This document shows positions 1 through 6,396 of a stretch of 9,372 nt of DNA, one piece after another; the first letter of the stretch is position 1; each line of letters begins with the position of its first letter. The notes under the pieces are model-generated. The model saw only the letters and a list, made by a program, of their open reading frames with translations. It was not told the DNA's origin and made no database searches. The stretch lies in the NCBI GenBank assembly GCA_017541565.1, contig JAFXYU010000168.1, positions 1 to 9,372 on the forward strand. Direction: 5' to 3'. The stretch comes from a bacterium. GTDB taxonomy: Bacteria; Cyanobacteriota; Vampirovibrionia; Gastranaerophilales; Gastranaerophilaceae. A program made the position numbers and the translations under genes.

Positions 1-276
1 ACGCTTAAAAACGAATCAAACGATTTAATCTTTTCCGTATCAGATACCGGTCCGGGGATTCCGGAAGAAGATATCCCAAATATGTTCCAAAGATTCTCGC
101 AAGGAACAAGCAAAAAACGCTCATCAGGAACTGGACTCGGTTTATACCTGTCTCGTCAGATAATTGAATCCCACGGAGGGAAAATCTGGCTTGAGAGCGT
201 TCTTAACAAAGGCAGTGAATTTTCTTTCCTGCTTACGGATACTATTGTTAGTAAAAAAGAAGGAAGTTTGGTATGA
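1..276 (+). CDS. Sensor histidine kinase, C-terminal ATP-binding domain (5'-truncated by window edge)
   Basis: The frame is open from base 1, so only the last 91 residues of a larger kinase are present. They are the end of a HATPase_c domain, which binds ATP and phosphorylates a conserved histidine in the missing upstream part. Visible motifs are the G1 box DTGPGIP, an F box (MFQRFSQG) and the G2 box GTGLGLYLSRQI, followed by ESHGGKIWLES and the final strand GSEFSFLL. The F box and this G2 context are typical of HisKA-type (PhoR/SphS-like) kinases and resemble cyanobacterial ones. The stop overlaps the start of the response regulator by 4 nt (ATGA), so the two are translationally coupled and presumably form a two-component pair. 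The input signal cannot be judged because the sensor region is outside the window. Confidence 0.93.
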   Translation, partial: TLKNESNDLIFSVSDTGPGIPEEDIPNMFQRFSQGTSKKRSSGTGLGLYLSRQIIESHGGKIWLESVLNKGSEFSFLLTDTIVSKKEGSLV

Positions 277-935
277 TAAACGTTCTGTTAGTAGAAGATC
301 ACGAACTCTTTAGAATGGGGCTTGCCATGGTTCTAAGTAAAGCGGAAGATATTAATCTCTCGTCAGAAGTTGCAAAAGGCTTGGACGGAATAAAAAAAGC
401 ACGCGAACTTTCGCCGGATGTAATACTCATGGATTTGGGACTTCCCGACATAGACGGAATTGAAACAACACAAAGAATTAAAGAGTTTAATCCGGACATA
501 AAAATCCTGATACTGACTTCCCGCAACGGTGAAAATGATGTTTTTGAAGCATTCAAAGCGGGAGCAGACGGATATATAATGAAAGGCGCTACTCCCGAAC
601 AAACAATTACGGCAATAAAATCCGTATATGAAGGAGTCGGCTGGATTGACCCAAGTATTGCAAAGATGGTTTTTTCCGCTCTTCAAAAACCTTCCGCTTC
701 AAATATTTCGCAGCCGGAAGTTACAAAAGGAAGCAACAATTCATACGGACTGACAGAAAGAGAACTTGATGTTTTAAGCCTTATGGTAGAAGGACTTACA
801 AATCCCGAAATCGCCGACAAACTTATCATCTCAAGAGCAACGGCAAAAGCCCACGTTCACAGCATACTCCAAAAACTTTGTGTCACAACCAGAACTCAGG
901 CTTCGTACACCGCAATGAAGGAAGGATTGGTTTAA
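273..935 (+). CDS. Response regulator, NarL/FixJ family (REC + LuxR-type HTH)
   Basis: A 220-residue DNA-binding response regulator of full normal length. The receiver domain (about 1-120) has the acidic pair E8-D9, the phospho-acceptor D54 (in LMDLGLPDIDG), T82 in ILTS and K104 in YIMKG, so all phosphorylation residues are intact. A linker (about 138-157) leads to a LuxR/GerE helix-turn-helix starting at LTERELDVL (160-168), with the recognition-helix region SRATAKAHVHSILQKL. The overlapping upstream kinase is the likely phosphodonor, and phosphorylation should control promoter binding. Pairing is slightly unusual: NarL-type regulators most often go with HisKA_3 kinases, while the visible kinase end looks HisKA-like; such mixed pairs do occur in cyanobacteria. 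The target genes are unknown, but the next gene is co-translated with it. Confidence 0.95.
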   Translation: MINVLLVEDHELFRMGLAMVLSKAEDINLSSEVAKGLDGIKKARELSPDVILMDLGLPDIDGIETTQRIKEFNPDIKILILTSRNGENDVFEAFKAGADGYIMKGATPEQTITAIKSVYEGVGWIDPSIAKMVFSALQKPSASNISQPEVTKGSNNSYGLTERELDVLSLMVEGLTNPEIADKLIISRATAKAHVHSILQKLCVTTRTQASYTAMKEGLV

Positions 936-2173
936 TGTTCTCGGCATTAGCAGGAATGGTAATGGCTGCAAAGGTACATTGTACCGAATTTAAGTACAAC
1001 CTTACCAGAAAAAACGACAAACAGGTTTCAGAAATGATTTATCGAAATAAAATCGATAAAATAGGAGAAACCGAAAAATATGAAAAAAGCAGGCTGCCTG
1101 AATCCGGCTATATGACGGTTGCGGAATATGAAGCAAAATCCCGTCCGCAAACAAAAAAAGAAATTAACGCTAAAATACTGGACAAAGCGGAAATGCCTAA
1201 AGACGAAAATATGGTCTATGTTCCGCAGCACAATTTCAAACTCGTAAAGTACAACGACCCCGTGGGGAGTCCGGAATTGTCATTACCGAGAAAATTGAAT
1301 TTTGACAGACAAATTAACGCACAGGGAATCGTATCCGGTGATTATACAAAACTCGTCTATCCTGCGGTTTATTATTATGCTCAATCCGATTGTACCTGCT
1401 GTGATTTGTTCTTAATTAATCTTGACAGTTCACTTTCTAACGTTGACAAGGTCAAAAAAGCAAACGTTGTGAACAGAGAAACCAAACCGCTTATTTCCAC
1501 CGACAAAGACATTGATACAAAATTTATTTTCCGAACGCTGACGCCAATTGACTTTTCTTCGGATAATCAAAAACTTGTCGTAAAGGAAAAAGTCGGACAT
1601 CGCCACGACGGAATTTGGGAAACAGATTTGTGGGTATATGATTTTTCCAAAAAAGAAGCAAAAAAACTTCCCGAAATAAGAGATGCAATTGTTCACTATT
1701 GGATTAACAAAAATGGCGTAGATTTTGACGAAAAACGCTGGGATATTTATCCTTTAGGTTTTGATGCAAACAATGATGACCGTGTTATAGTTTGTGCGTA
1801 TGCCTTCACCGGTGATGCTCCGCAGTTTTTGGGAACATGGAGCATAGATGTGGAAGGTAATGAATCAAGACTCGAGGACCTTTCCGGAGTATCCGTTCCG
1901 GTTGCGGTAACGGGATATAGGCTTGCTGAAGAATCCGAAGTAATCCCTGTTTCACAAGTAAAATTTGAAGCAAAACAAGCAAAAAATGAAACAAAAGCCG
2001 AAAAGAAACAGGAAAACAAAACTAAAAGATTTGAAAAATCCCAAAAGAAACTTGAATACAAGCGCAAAATCGAACAGATGAACATGGAAACAATGCTGAA
2101 AATTAAGGCTCGACAAGATTTTCTCAAGCAAAAGAAACAAGCCGCACCAAAAGAAGTTGTAACCGGTGATTAA
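935..2173 (+). CDS. Unrecognised 412-aa protein with propeller-like segments and charged coiled-coil tail
   Basis: I do not recognise a named family. The chosen ATG overlaps the regulator's stop (TAATG) and has GAAGGA 8 nt upstream; an in-frame ATG at 878 would overlap the regulator by 58 nt and lacks this support. Residues 1-15 (MFSALAGMVMAAKVH) are hydrophobic but lack a basic N-terminus, so export is uncertain. The middle third has strand-rich segments such as DFSSDNQKLVVKEK and DLWVYDFSKKEAKKLPE that resemble WD40/TolB-type propeller blades (inference). A Cys cluster C153-T-C155-C156 could bind metal or form disulfides. The last ~75 residues are Lys/Glu/Gln-rich, low-complexity and predicted helical, probably coiled coil. 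Coupling to a two-component system suggests the protein serves or reports on the same response. It converges on proC with no spacer. Confidence 0.85.
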   Translation: MFSALAGMVMAAKVHCTEFKYNLTRKNDKQVSEMIYRNKIDKIGETEKYEKSRLPESGYMTVAEYEAKSRPQTKKEINAKILDKAEMPKDENMVYVPQHNFKLVKYNDPVGSPELSLPRKLNFDRQINAQGIVSGDYTKLVYPAVYYYAQSDCTCCDLFLINLDSSLSNVDKVKKANVVNRETKPLISTDKDIDTKFIFRTLTPIDFSSDNQKLVVKEKVGHRHDGIWETDLWVYDFSKKEAKKLPEIRDAIVHYWINKNGVDFDEKRWDIYPLGFDANNDDRVIVCAYAFTGDAPQFLGTWSIDVEGNESRLEDLSGVSVPVAVTGYRLAEESEVIPVSQVKFEAKQAKNETKAEKKQENKTKRFEKSQKKLEYKRKIEQMNMETMLKIKARQDFLKQKKQAAPKEVVTGD

Positions 2174-2986
2174 TTATTTTCCCAACTCACATGCTTTCTT
2201 TGTTGTATCGGAAATTACATCATAAAATAATTTTTCCGTGTCATAGTCATTCATCCTGTCAACTCCGACCGCTGTACAACCGCCTTTTGTGGCAACATTA
2301 GAAATCAATTGTTCCATTGAAATTTCCCTGTTTTTTGCCATCTTAGCAGAACCGATAGCGGTCTGAATACTCAAAAGCAGAGCCTTTTCATAATCCATAC
2401 CAAGTTTTTCACCCGCTCTGGCAATTTCGTTAATCACTTTGTAGAAAAACGCAGGACCGGAACCCGAAATCGCAGTTACAATATCCAATTGCGGTTCTGT
2501 TTCAACAACAATACATTCGCCGATTGTAGAAAGCAGATTTTTTACAAAATTTATATCTTCGCTCAAAGCATATTTGCCCCCAAACATACCGCTCATTCCT
2601 TCTCCCACAAGAGCGGGGGTATTTGGCATAACTCTGATTACTCTTGTATTATCAGGCAGATTCGATTCGAGTTTTGCCGTCGTAACTCCTGCAGCAATTG
2701 AGACCACAAGTTTATCGGAATTGACATATCGGCAGATTTCCCCAAGAACCCCCTCAACCTGATTTGGTTTTGTTGCTACAAAAATAACGTCCGCCCACTC
2801 TACAAGTTCTTTATTATCCAAAATTATTTTTATACCGAGTGCTTTTGATTTTTCTTCAACTCCCTCCGGCTCTGCCTGAGTTGCCATAAGATTCTCAGAC
2901 TTTGCAAAACCTGTCTTTACAAGTCCTCTTATTATTGCACCCGCCATTTTACCCGAGCCTATAAACCCTATTTTTGTATTATTCAC
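2174..2986 (-). CDS. proC: Pyrroline-5-carboxylate reductase
   Basis: This enzyme reduces 1-pyrroline-5-carboxylate to L-proline with NAD(P)H, the last step of proline synthesis, in the cytoplasm. At 270 residues it has the family's normal length. The Rossmann dinucleotide motif is IGFIGSGKMAGAI (6-18), followed by FVATKPNQV (69-77), the VMPNTPALVGEG block (119-130) and the C-terminal dimer domain with ISGSGPAFFY (173-182) carrying the substrate site. The late signature usually written as PGGTT reads ATKGGCTAVGV here (232-242), a variant worth noting but not obviously inactivating. The start is GTG (2984-2986), preceded by a strong Shine-Dalgarno sequence AAAGGGGG about 5 nt upstream. It is divergent from rpmH across a 103-nt intergenic region and looks monocistronic. 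Confidence 0.96.
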   Translation of the reverse strand: MNNTKIGFIGSGKMAGAIIRGLVKTGFAKSENLMATQAEPEGVEEKSKALGIKIILDNKELVEWADVIFVATKPNQVEGVLGEICRYVNSDKLVVSIAAGVTTAKLESNLPDNTRVIRVMPNTPALVGEGMSGMFGGKYALSEDINFVKNLLSTIGECIVVETEPQLDIVTAISGSGPAFFYKVINEIARAGEKLGMDYEKALLLSIQTAIGSAKMAKNREISMEQLISNVATKGGCTAVGVDRMNDYDTEKLFYDVISDTTKKACELGK

Positions 2987-3018
2987 AACTGCCCCCTTTA
3001 CAATCCTTAAACATGTGT

Positions 3019-3045
3019 TTGACTAAAAGCCATGTTTTGTATAGT
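3019..3045 (+). promoter_or_regulatory. Probable promoter of rpmH
   Basis: TTGACT (3019-3024) and TATAGT (3040-3045) are each one mismatch from the sigma-70 consensus, with a 15-nt spacer, slightly short. Transcription would start near 3052, giving a leader of about 38 nt before the rpmH start. The overlapping TAGTAT (3042-3047) gives an optimal 17-nt spacer but a poorer -10 match. The proC promoter must lie in the same 103-nt region on the other strand; I see no clear candidate for it. Confidence 0.55.
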
Positions 3046-3089
3046 ATGAAACTATTATAAGTAAAACTAGCTGAAAAGGAAACAGAAAA

Positions 3090-3242
3090 ATGAAACGTAC
3101 ACTAGAAGGAACAAAATTAAAAAGACAGCACGTTAGCGGTTTTAGAGCAAGAATGGCAACAGCAGGCGGACAAGAAGTTTTAAACAGACGCCGCGCTAAA
3201 GGTCGTCATCAGATTGCAGTAACAGGCAGCAAACGCGCTTAG
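3090..3242 (+). CDS. rpmH: 50S ribosomal protein L34
   Basis: A 50-residue, strongly basic protein of the large ribosomal subunit. It matches L34 along its length: start MKRTLEGT, the core [20 protein letters not shown] and the end AKGRHQIAV, followed by a short extra tail TGSKRA. A Shine-Dalgarno sequence (AAAGGA, 3075-3080) lies 9 nt upstream of the ATG. In most bacteria rpmH is directly followed by rnpA and then yidC and related genes. Here it is closed by a strong terminator after 13 nt and followed by a pilin-like gene, so the usual rpmH-rnpA operon is broken in this genome. The identification is secure despite the short length. Confidence 0.97.
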   Translation: MKRTLEGTKLKRQHVSGFRARMATAGGQEVLNRRRAKGRHQIAVTGSKRA

Positions 3243-3255
3243 TTTTATAGATTTC

Positions 3256-3294
3256 AAAAAGGGGCGAAACTTAAATAAGTTTCGCCCCTTTTTT
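3256..3294 (+). terminator. Rho-independent terminator after rpmH
   Basis: A perfect 17-bp stem (3256-3272 with 3277-3293), loop AAAT, with GC core GGGGCG/CGCCCC framed by an A-run and a T-run. It starts 13 nt after the rpmH stop. The flanking A-run means it could also stop transcription from the other strand. Confidence 0.95.
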
Positions 3295-3369
3295 AACATA
3301 ATAAACTTAACAAAGCGGTCAAGATATGTTAATATAAATAATATACAGACTAAGTAAGAGAGGCTATAA

Positions 3370-4146
3370 ATGAAAAAAGGATTCACATTGGCAGAAGTAT
3401 TAATCACGTTGGGCATAATAGGCATTATAGTCGCTTTAACATTGCCCGCTGTTAATTCAACAAGACCTGACGGAAATAAGATTAAGTACCTCAAAACCTA
3501 TGATTCACTTTGCGAATTGGTTAAATCGTTTGCATCAAACACGAGAGAATATCCTATTGTAGGCGCAAATGACGCAAATACAGCATATTACGATATGTCA
3601 GACGTTCCGCTATTAAATGTACATACCAGCGCGGCCGGAAGTATTTCCTCTTCAGACGGTAGAGATTTCAACGATACTGCCAAACTTTGCCATCTTTTGG
3701 CTTGGGGATACAACAATGCAAATGATAATTGTAACGTAACAAACACCGTTCTAGCACAAAACCCGTCCAATGCCTCAGGCGGATATTTTATAAGGTCGTT
3801 TATCGCAAACAACGGTGTGGATTTTAGCGTAAGACCTCGTGTAAATACAGTCGTCGGGGCTCAAAGCACTTTTGGTATGAATGTTATAATTGACATAAAC
3901 GGCATCGGCAATGTTCCCAACTGTGTTTACAGTGCAAATTGTAGGCGTCCGGACAGGTTCTGGTTCTTTATAACCGCCGACGGAAATGTTATTCCGGCAG
4001 ACAGAGTCGGAAGGTATTATATTCAAACAAGAAAAGCCGTAAGACTTGTACCAACTCCGCCGGAGAATGAACTTCCGTCGGCAATTTCATGGGCGGATGT
4101 ACCAAACTCGTCCATAGGCGCTCTGGAACAAGTACAACAAGAATAA
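3370..4146 (+). CDS. Type IV pilin-like / type II secretion pseudopilin-like protein
   Basis: The N-terminus MKKGFTLAEVLITLGIIG is a textbook class III (prepilin) signal: short basic leader, processing after G4, F5 as the methylated first residue of the mature protein, Glu at mature +5, then a hydrophobic helix to about residue 28. Prepilin peptidase should cleave it, and the mature protein would be assembled into a pilus or pseudopilus at the inner membrane. The 258-residue length and globular part (FGMNVIIDINGIGNVPN..., FWFFITADGNVIPADRV) match the minor-pilin-like proteins found in many copies in Gastranaerophilales-type genomes. AAGAGAGG lies 6 nt before the ATG. The next gene begins 37 nt downstream with no terminator between them. 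Whether it serves adhesion, motility, DNA uptake or secretion cannot be told from this gene alone. Confidence 0.9.
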   Translation: MKKGFTLAEVLITLGIIGIIVALTLPAVNSTRPDGNKIKYLKTYDSLCELVKSFASNTREYPIVGANDANTAYYDMSDVPLLNVHTSAAGSISSSDGRDFNDTAKLCHLLAWGYNNANDNCNVTNTVLAQNPSNASGGYFIRSFIANNGVDFSVRPRVNTVVGAQSTFGMNVIIDINGIGNVPNCVYSANCRRPDRFWFFITADGNVIPADRVGRYYIQTRKAVRLVPTPPENELPSAISWADVPNSSIGALEQVQQE

Positions 4147-4183
4147 GAGTTTAAAAATTATCACAAATAGAACAGGGGGAAAT

Positions 4184-4939
4184 ATGAAAAAATTAATTAC
4201 AACCGCGCTTTTACTGGGTGTATTGGCGGGTGTTTCCGCAATCTCTACTCAGGCAATAACGGGAATTAACGAAAAAGAAAGAGGATATATATCTCTCTCG
4301 ACTTCCGCAAATACGGAAGTAGCACCTGATGTTGCGGAAATTTCTTTTGCGGTAAAGACATCCGATACAAAATCAATGCAGAAAGCAACTGTAATGAACA
4401 AAGAAATCTCGGACAAACTTCTAGGGATACTTAAAGGAATGTTGAATACTTCAAACGGCGATTTCATCAAGACTTCGGACTTTAACGCTTCACCGATTTA
4501 TACCTATAACGGAAACAAGAAAAATCTCGACAGATACGAAGTCTCTAACAGAGTCATCGTTCACACAAAATCAATCGATAAAGTCGGAAACATGATAGAT
4601 AAAGCCATTGAAGCAGGCGCAACAAACGTTGATTCTCTAAACTTCTCTGTTTCAAACTATGAATCCCAATGCAACTCTTTGATTGAAATTGCATCAAAAA
4701 AAGCAAGTACAAGAGCAACAATTGCGGCAAAAAGTATGGGAACAACGCTGGACGGAGTACGTTCAATGGATATAAGTTGTTCGGAAAACAGTGTTCGCAG
4801 TTACCCGAGATTGTATATGGCAAAAAACATGGTTGCAGATGCCGCCGAAGGTGCAACGGCTAATCAATCCTCAACCTCAATTTCGGAAGGTGTAATAAAA
4901 GTTTATGCAAATGTTAATGTCAGTTTCTTTGTAAAATAG
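4184..4939 (+). CDS. Secreted SIMPL-domain (DUF541/YggE-like) protein
   Basis: A 251-residue protein with a clear signal peptide (MKKLITTALLLGVLAGVSA..., likely cut after STQA, residue 24), so periplasmic or surface exposed. The mature part follows the SIMPL/DUF541 pattern: an opening strand YISLSTSANTEVAPDVAEISFAV, a helix with paired Lys/Met residues, the segment YTYNGNKKNLDRYEVSNRVIV (the family's 'Y-x-v-sn-v-v' strand), IDKAIEAGATNVDSLNFSVSN, a helix SKKASTRATIAAKSMGTTLDGV and a final strand EGVIKVYANVNVSFFV. E. coli YggE is linked to oxidative-stress tolerance, and some members form ring oligomers; the role here is not known. The Shine-Dalgarno sequence AGGGGGA is very strong. It is probably co-transcribed with the pilin-like gene 37 nt upstream. 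Confidence 0.88.
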   Translation: MKKLITTALLLGVLAGVSAISTQAITGINEKERGYISLSTSANTEVAPDVAEISFAVKTSDTKSMQKATVMNKEISDKLLGILKGMLNTSNGDFIKTSDFNASPIYTYNGNKKNLDRYEVSNRVIVHTKSIDKVGNMIDKAIEAGATNVDSLNFSVSNYESQCNSLIEIASKKASTRATIAAKSMGTTLDGVRSMDISCSENSVRSYPRLYMAKNMVADAAEGATANQSSTSISEGVIKVYANVNVSFFVK

Positions 4940-4944
4940 ATTTT

Positions 4945-4982
4945 AAAAAAGGGGCGGTTCTAAAAGAACCGCCCCTTTTTTT
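4945..4982. terminator. Bidirectional terminator between convergent genes
   Basis: A perfect 17-bp stem (4945-4961 with 4965-4981), loop AAA, with core GGGGCGGTTC/GAACCGCCCC, a six-A run before it and a T-run after it. It starts 5 nt past the SIMPL gene stop and ends 3 nt before the stop of the convergent gene, so each strand ends in a stem plus U-tract. Confidence 0.95.
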
Positions 4983-4984
4983 AT

Positions 4985-6085
4985 TTATAATTTATCGTAA
5001 TCTCTGAGTTCCGGTCTTGACGTATCATAATCTCCGTAGAGATTATTTTTCTTGTGACGTTTTAAGTAAACAGGGTCAAACAATGATTGGTCTTCGAAAT
5101 CAAGCGGTTGTATAATCTTTGTCGGATCTTGCTGCTTAATCTCTTTGACAGACGGTTCAACAATCTGAACTTCTTGTTGTTTTACCGTATTTTGGCGCTT
5201 CAGTTCGGCTTGAACCTGTTTTCTTGCCTCTTTCTCTACTTTTTTCTCAGCACGTCTTTGCTTGCTGTTCTGTACTTTTCCGCCCATATTTGACTTCAGA
5301 GCATTGTAATCCTTTTTACCCTCTTTATTCCATCTTCTGTACTTTTTGGTAAAGATGTTATCAAAGTTTGCCATGTCATAGTATATTTTGTAAGTTTCAG
5401 CCAGATATTCGGCATCGGAAAGAACGTTCAACTGAACATTCTGCGCGATTTCAGGACAAAGCATTCTTGAATAATCGCGGATTTTTTCCAACTGCTGGGT
5501 TTGCGGAGAAGGACCGCGGGTGAGGATTCGGCTTTCCACGGCACTAATTGTTTTGTAAAAAGTATTTGACCACAAAACAGAATTGTTGGACGTATCTACC
5601 AAAACCGCATAAGTGTTGATTTTGTACGCGGGGTCGATAACTGTTGCACCGGGGATGTTAAGAAAATCCCAAACTGTACGGCGAAGTATGTAATTTTCCG
5701 CGTCAAGGGTTGAAGTCAGCAACAGGACGTATCTTGAATTGCTCGCTTTTGCAACCTTTGAAAGTTTTGGATAATCAACATTATATGTGGTTTTGTATTT
5801 ATTTGTTAAATCTTTTGCCGGGTTTCTGTACGAAGGATTTGATTTTAATAATGCCCGTTCTTCACTGACTGTCGGACATTTGATGTAATCTGTTTTGTTC
5901 AAAAGAGTAATAACTTCATTTGAGAAAAATTCCGCAGCCTGATTATATATGTACGAATCAATAGCGGCATCTTCTGTTACGATGTTATCAGGAAGAATTA
6001 GCACAGTCTTTTTATCCGCCGCAGACGCGAACGGAATAAAGAATAAAGCCGCCCCAACTAAAAATAATTTTATTAAATCCTTCAC
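4985..6085 (-). CDS. Unrecognised exported protein, possibly CsgG/TolB_N-like fold, with charged tail
   Basis: A 366-residue protein with a clear Sec signal peptide (MKDLIKLFLVGAALFFIPFASA, about 22 residues). The mature N-terminal half alternates strands and helices: KTVLILPDN, a helix IYNQAAEFFSNEVITLLNKT, a helix KLSKVAKASNSRYVLLLTSTLD and YAVLVDTSNNSVLWSNTFY. This layout resembles CsgG/TolB-N-type periplasmic domains that bear a 'value in a cell-envelope complex' pattern (fold guess only). Residues about 265-310 are Lys/Glu/Gln-rich and probably coiled coil; the end is Asp/Arg-rich. Only one start fits: GTG at 6083-6085, with an in-frame TGA 15 nt upstream and no Shine-Dalgarno sequence. 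A promoter -10 box lies 6 nt before it, so translation is probably leaderless. Monocistronic; it shares its terminator with the convergent SIMPL gene. Confidence 0.88.
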   Translation of the reverse strand: MKDLIKLFLVGAALFFIPFASAADKKTVLILPDNIVTEDAAIDSYIYNQAAEFFSNEVITLLNKTDYIKCPTVSEERALLKSNPSYRNPAKDLTNKYKTTYNVDYPKLSKVAKASNSRYVLLLTSTLDAENYILRRTVWDFLNIPGATVIDPAYKINTYAVLVDTSNNSVLWSNTFYKTISAVESRILTRGPSPQTQQLEKIRDYSRMLCPEIAQNVQLNVLSDAEYLAETYKIYYDMANFDNIFTKKYRRWNKEGKKDYNALKSNMGGKVQNSKQRRAEKKVEKEARKQVQAELKRQNTVKQQEVQIVEPSVKEIKQQDPTKIIQPLDFEDQSLFDPVYLKRHKKNNLYGDYDTSRPELRDYDKL

Positions 6086-6091
6086 GACAGG

Positions 6092-6120
6092 ATTATATCA
6101 TATATTTGGGGGCAGTGCAA
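6092..6120 (-). promoter_or_regulatory. Extended -10 promoter placed for a leaderless transcript
   Basis: Read on the - strand: TTGCAC (6120-6115), 17-nt spacer, TATAAT (6097-6092) preceded by TGA, i.e. an extended -10 (TGN). Only six bases (CCTGTC) separate TATAAT from the GTG start, so the expected first transcribed base is the G of the start codon itself. Confidence 0.75.
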
Positions 6121-6201
6121 AGAAAAATGGGCAAAAACGGGGAAAAATACACTGTTAATAGGATATGTGCGTTCCTGTTTTGTTTCGTTTTGTTTAACCC
6201 C

Positions 6202-6229
6202 TTTACAAAAAAAAATCATCATGTATTAT
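6202..6229 (+). promoter_or_regulatory. Probable promoter of tRNA-Ala
   Basis: TTTACA (6202-6207) and TATTAT (6224-6229), each one mismatch from consensus, spaced by 16 nt. TATAGT overlaps at 6227-6232. Transcription would begin near 6236, leaving a leader of about 28 nt for 5' processing. No other promoter serves the tRNA in this gap. Confidence 0.6.
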
Positions 6230-6263
6230 AGTATTTGTAGCCGAGATAAACGGTTGCCCTTGT

Positions 6264-6339
6264 GGGGGTTTAGCTCAGCTGGTAGAGCATCTGCTTTGCA
6301 CGCAGAGGGTCAGGAGTTCGAATCTCCTAACCTCCACCA
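6264..6339 (+). tRNA. tRNA-Ala, anticodon TGC
   Basis: A 76-nt cloverleaf that folds fully: acceptor GGGGGTT/AACCTCC, D arm GCTC/GAGC with loop AGCTGGTA, anticodon arm TCTGC/GCAGA with loop TTTGCAC (anticodon TGC), variable loop GGGTC, T arm AGGAG/CTCCT with loop TTCGAAT, discriminator A and an encoded CCA. The third acceptor pair is G:U, the main identity element of alanine tRNAs, which confirms the assignment. The part from the T loop to the discriminator is duplicated 242 bp downstream. Confidence 0.98.
6321..6336 (+). repeat. Direct repeat copy 1 (att-like, within tRNA-Ala 3' end)
   Basis: AATCTCCTAACCTCCA, running from the T loop to the discriminator base. An exact copy is at 6563-6578. 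tRNA 3' ends are the classic attachment sites of tyrosine integrases, and a duplicated end is what integration leaves behind. Confidence 0.8.
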
Positions 6340-6340
6340 T

Positions 6341-6379
6341 AAAATACAGAACGACATTTGTTGTTCTGTATTTTATTTT
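6341..6379 (+). terminator. Terminator of tRNA-Ala
   Basis: A 15-bp stem (6341-6355 with 6360-6374, one G:U) with loop ATTT, followed by ATTTT, beginning 2 nt after the CCA end. The apical part ACGACATTTGTT (6351-6362) recurs exactly in the terminator at 6578-6620. Confidence 0.8.
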
Positions 6380-6396
6380 GTGAATTAGAGATGTGA

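Noticed and set aside
878..934. Upstream in-frame ATG extending the 412-aa protein by 19 residues
   Set aside because: It would overlap the regulator by 58 nt; the ATG at 935 has GAAGGA at good spacing and a TAATG stop-start junction.
1747..2140. Several - strand ORFs under the 412-aa gene
   Set aside because: They are shadows of a Lys/Glu-rich + strand coding region, giving Phe/Leu/Ser-rich low-complexity translations with no start signals.
3180..3494. 104-aa - strand ORF with hydrophobic segments
   Set aside because: It lies antisense to rpmH, the terminator and the prepilin start, all of which are well supported.
6167..6388. Possible 73-aa + strand ORF
   Set aside because: It runs straight through the tRNA-Ala gene, its promoter and its terminator; it is not a coding region.
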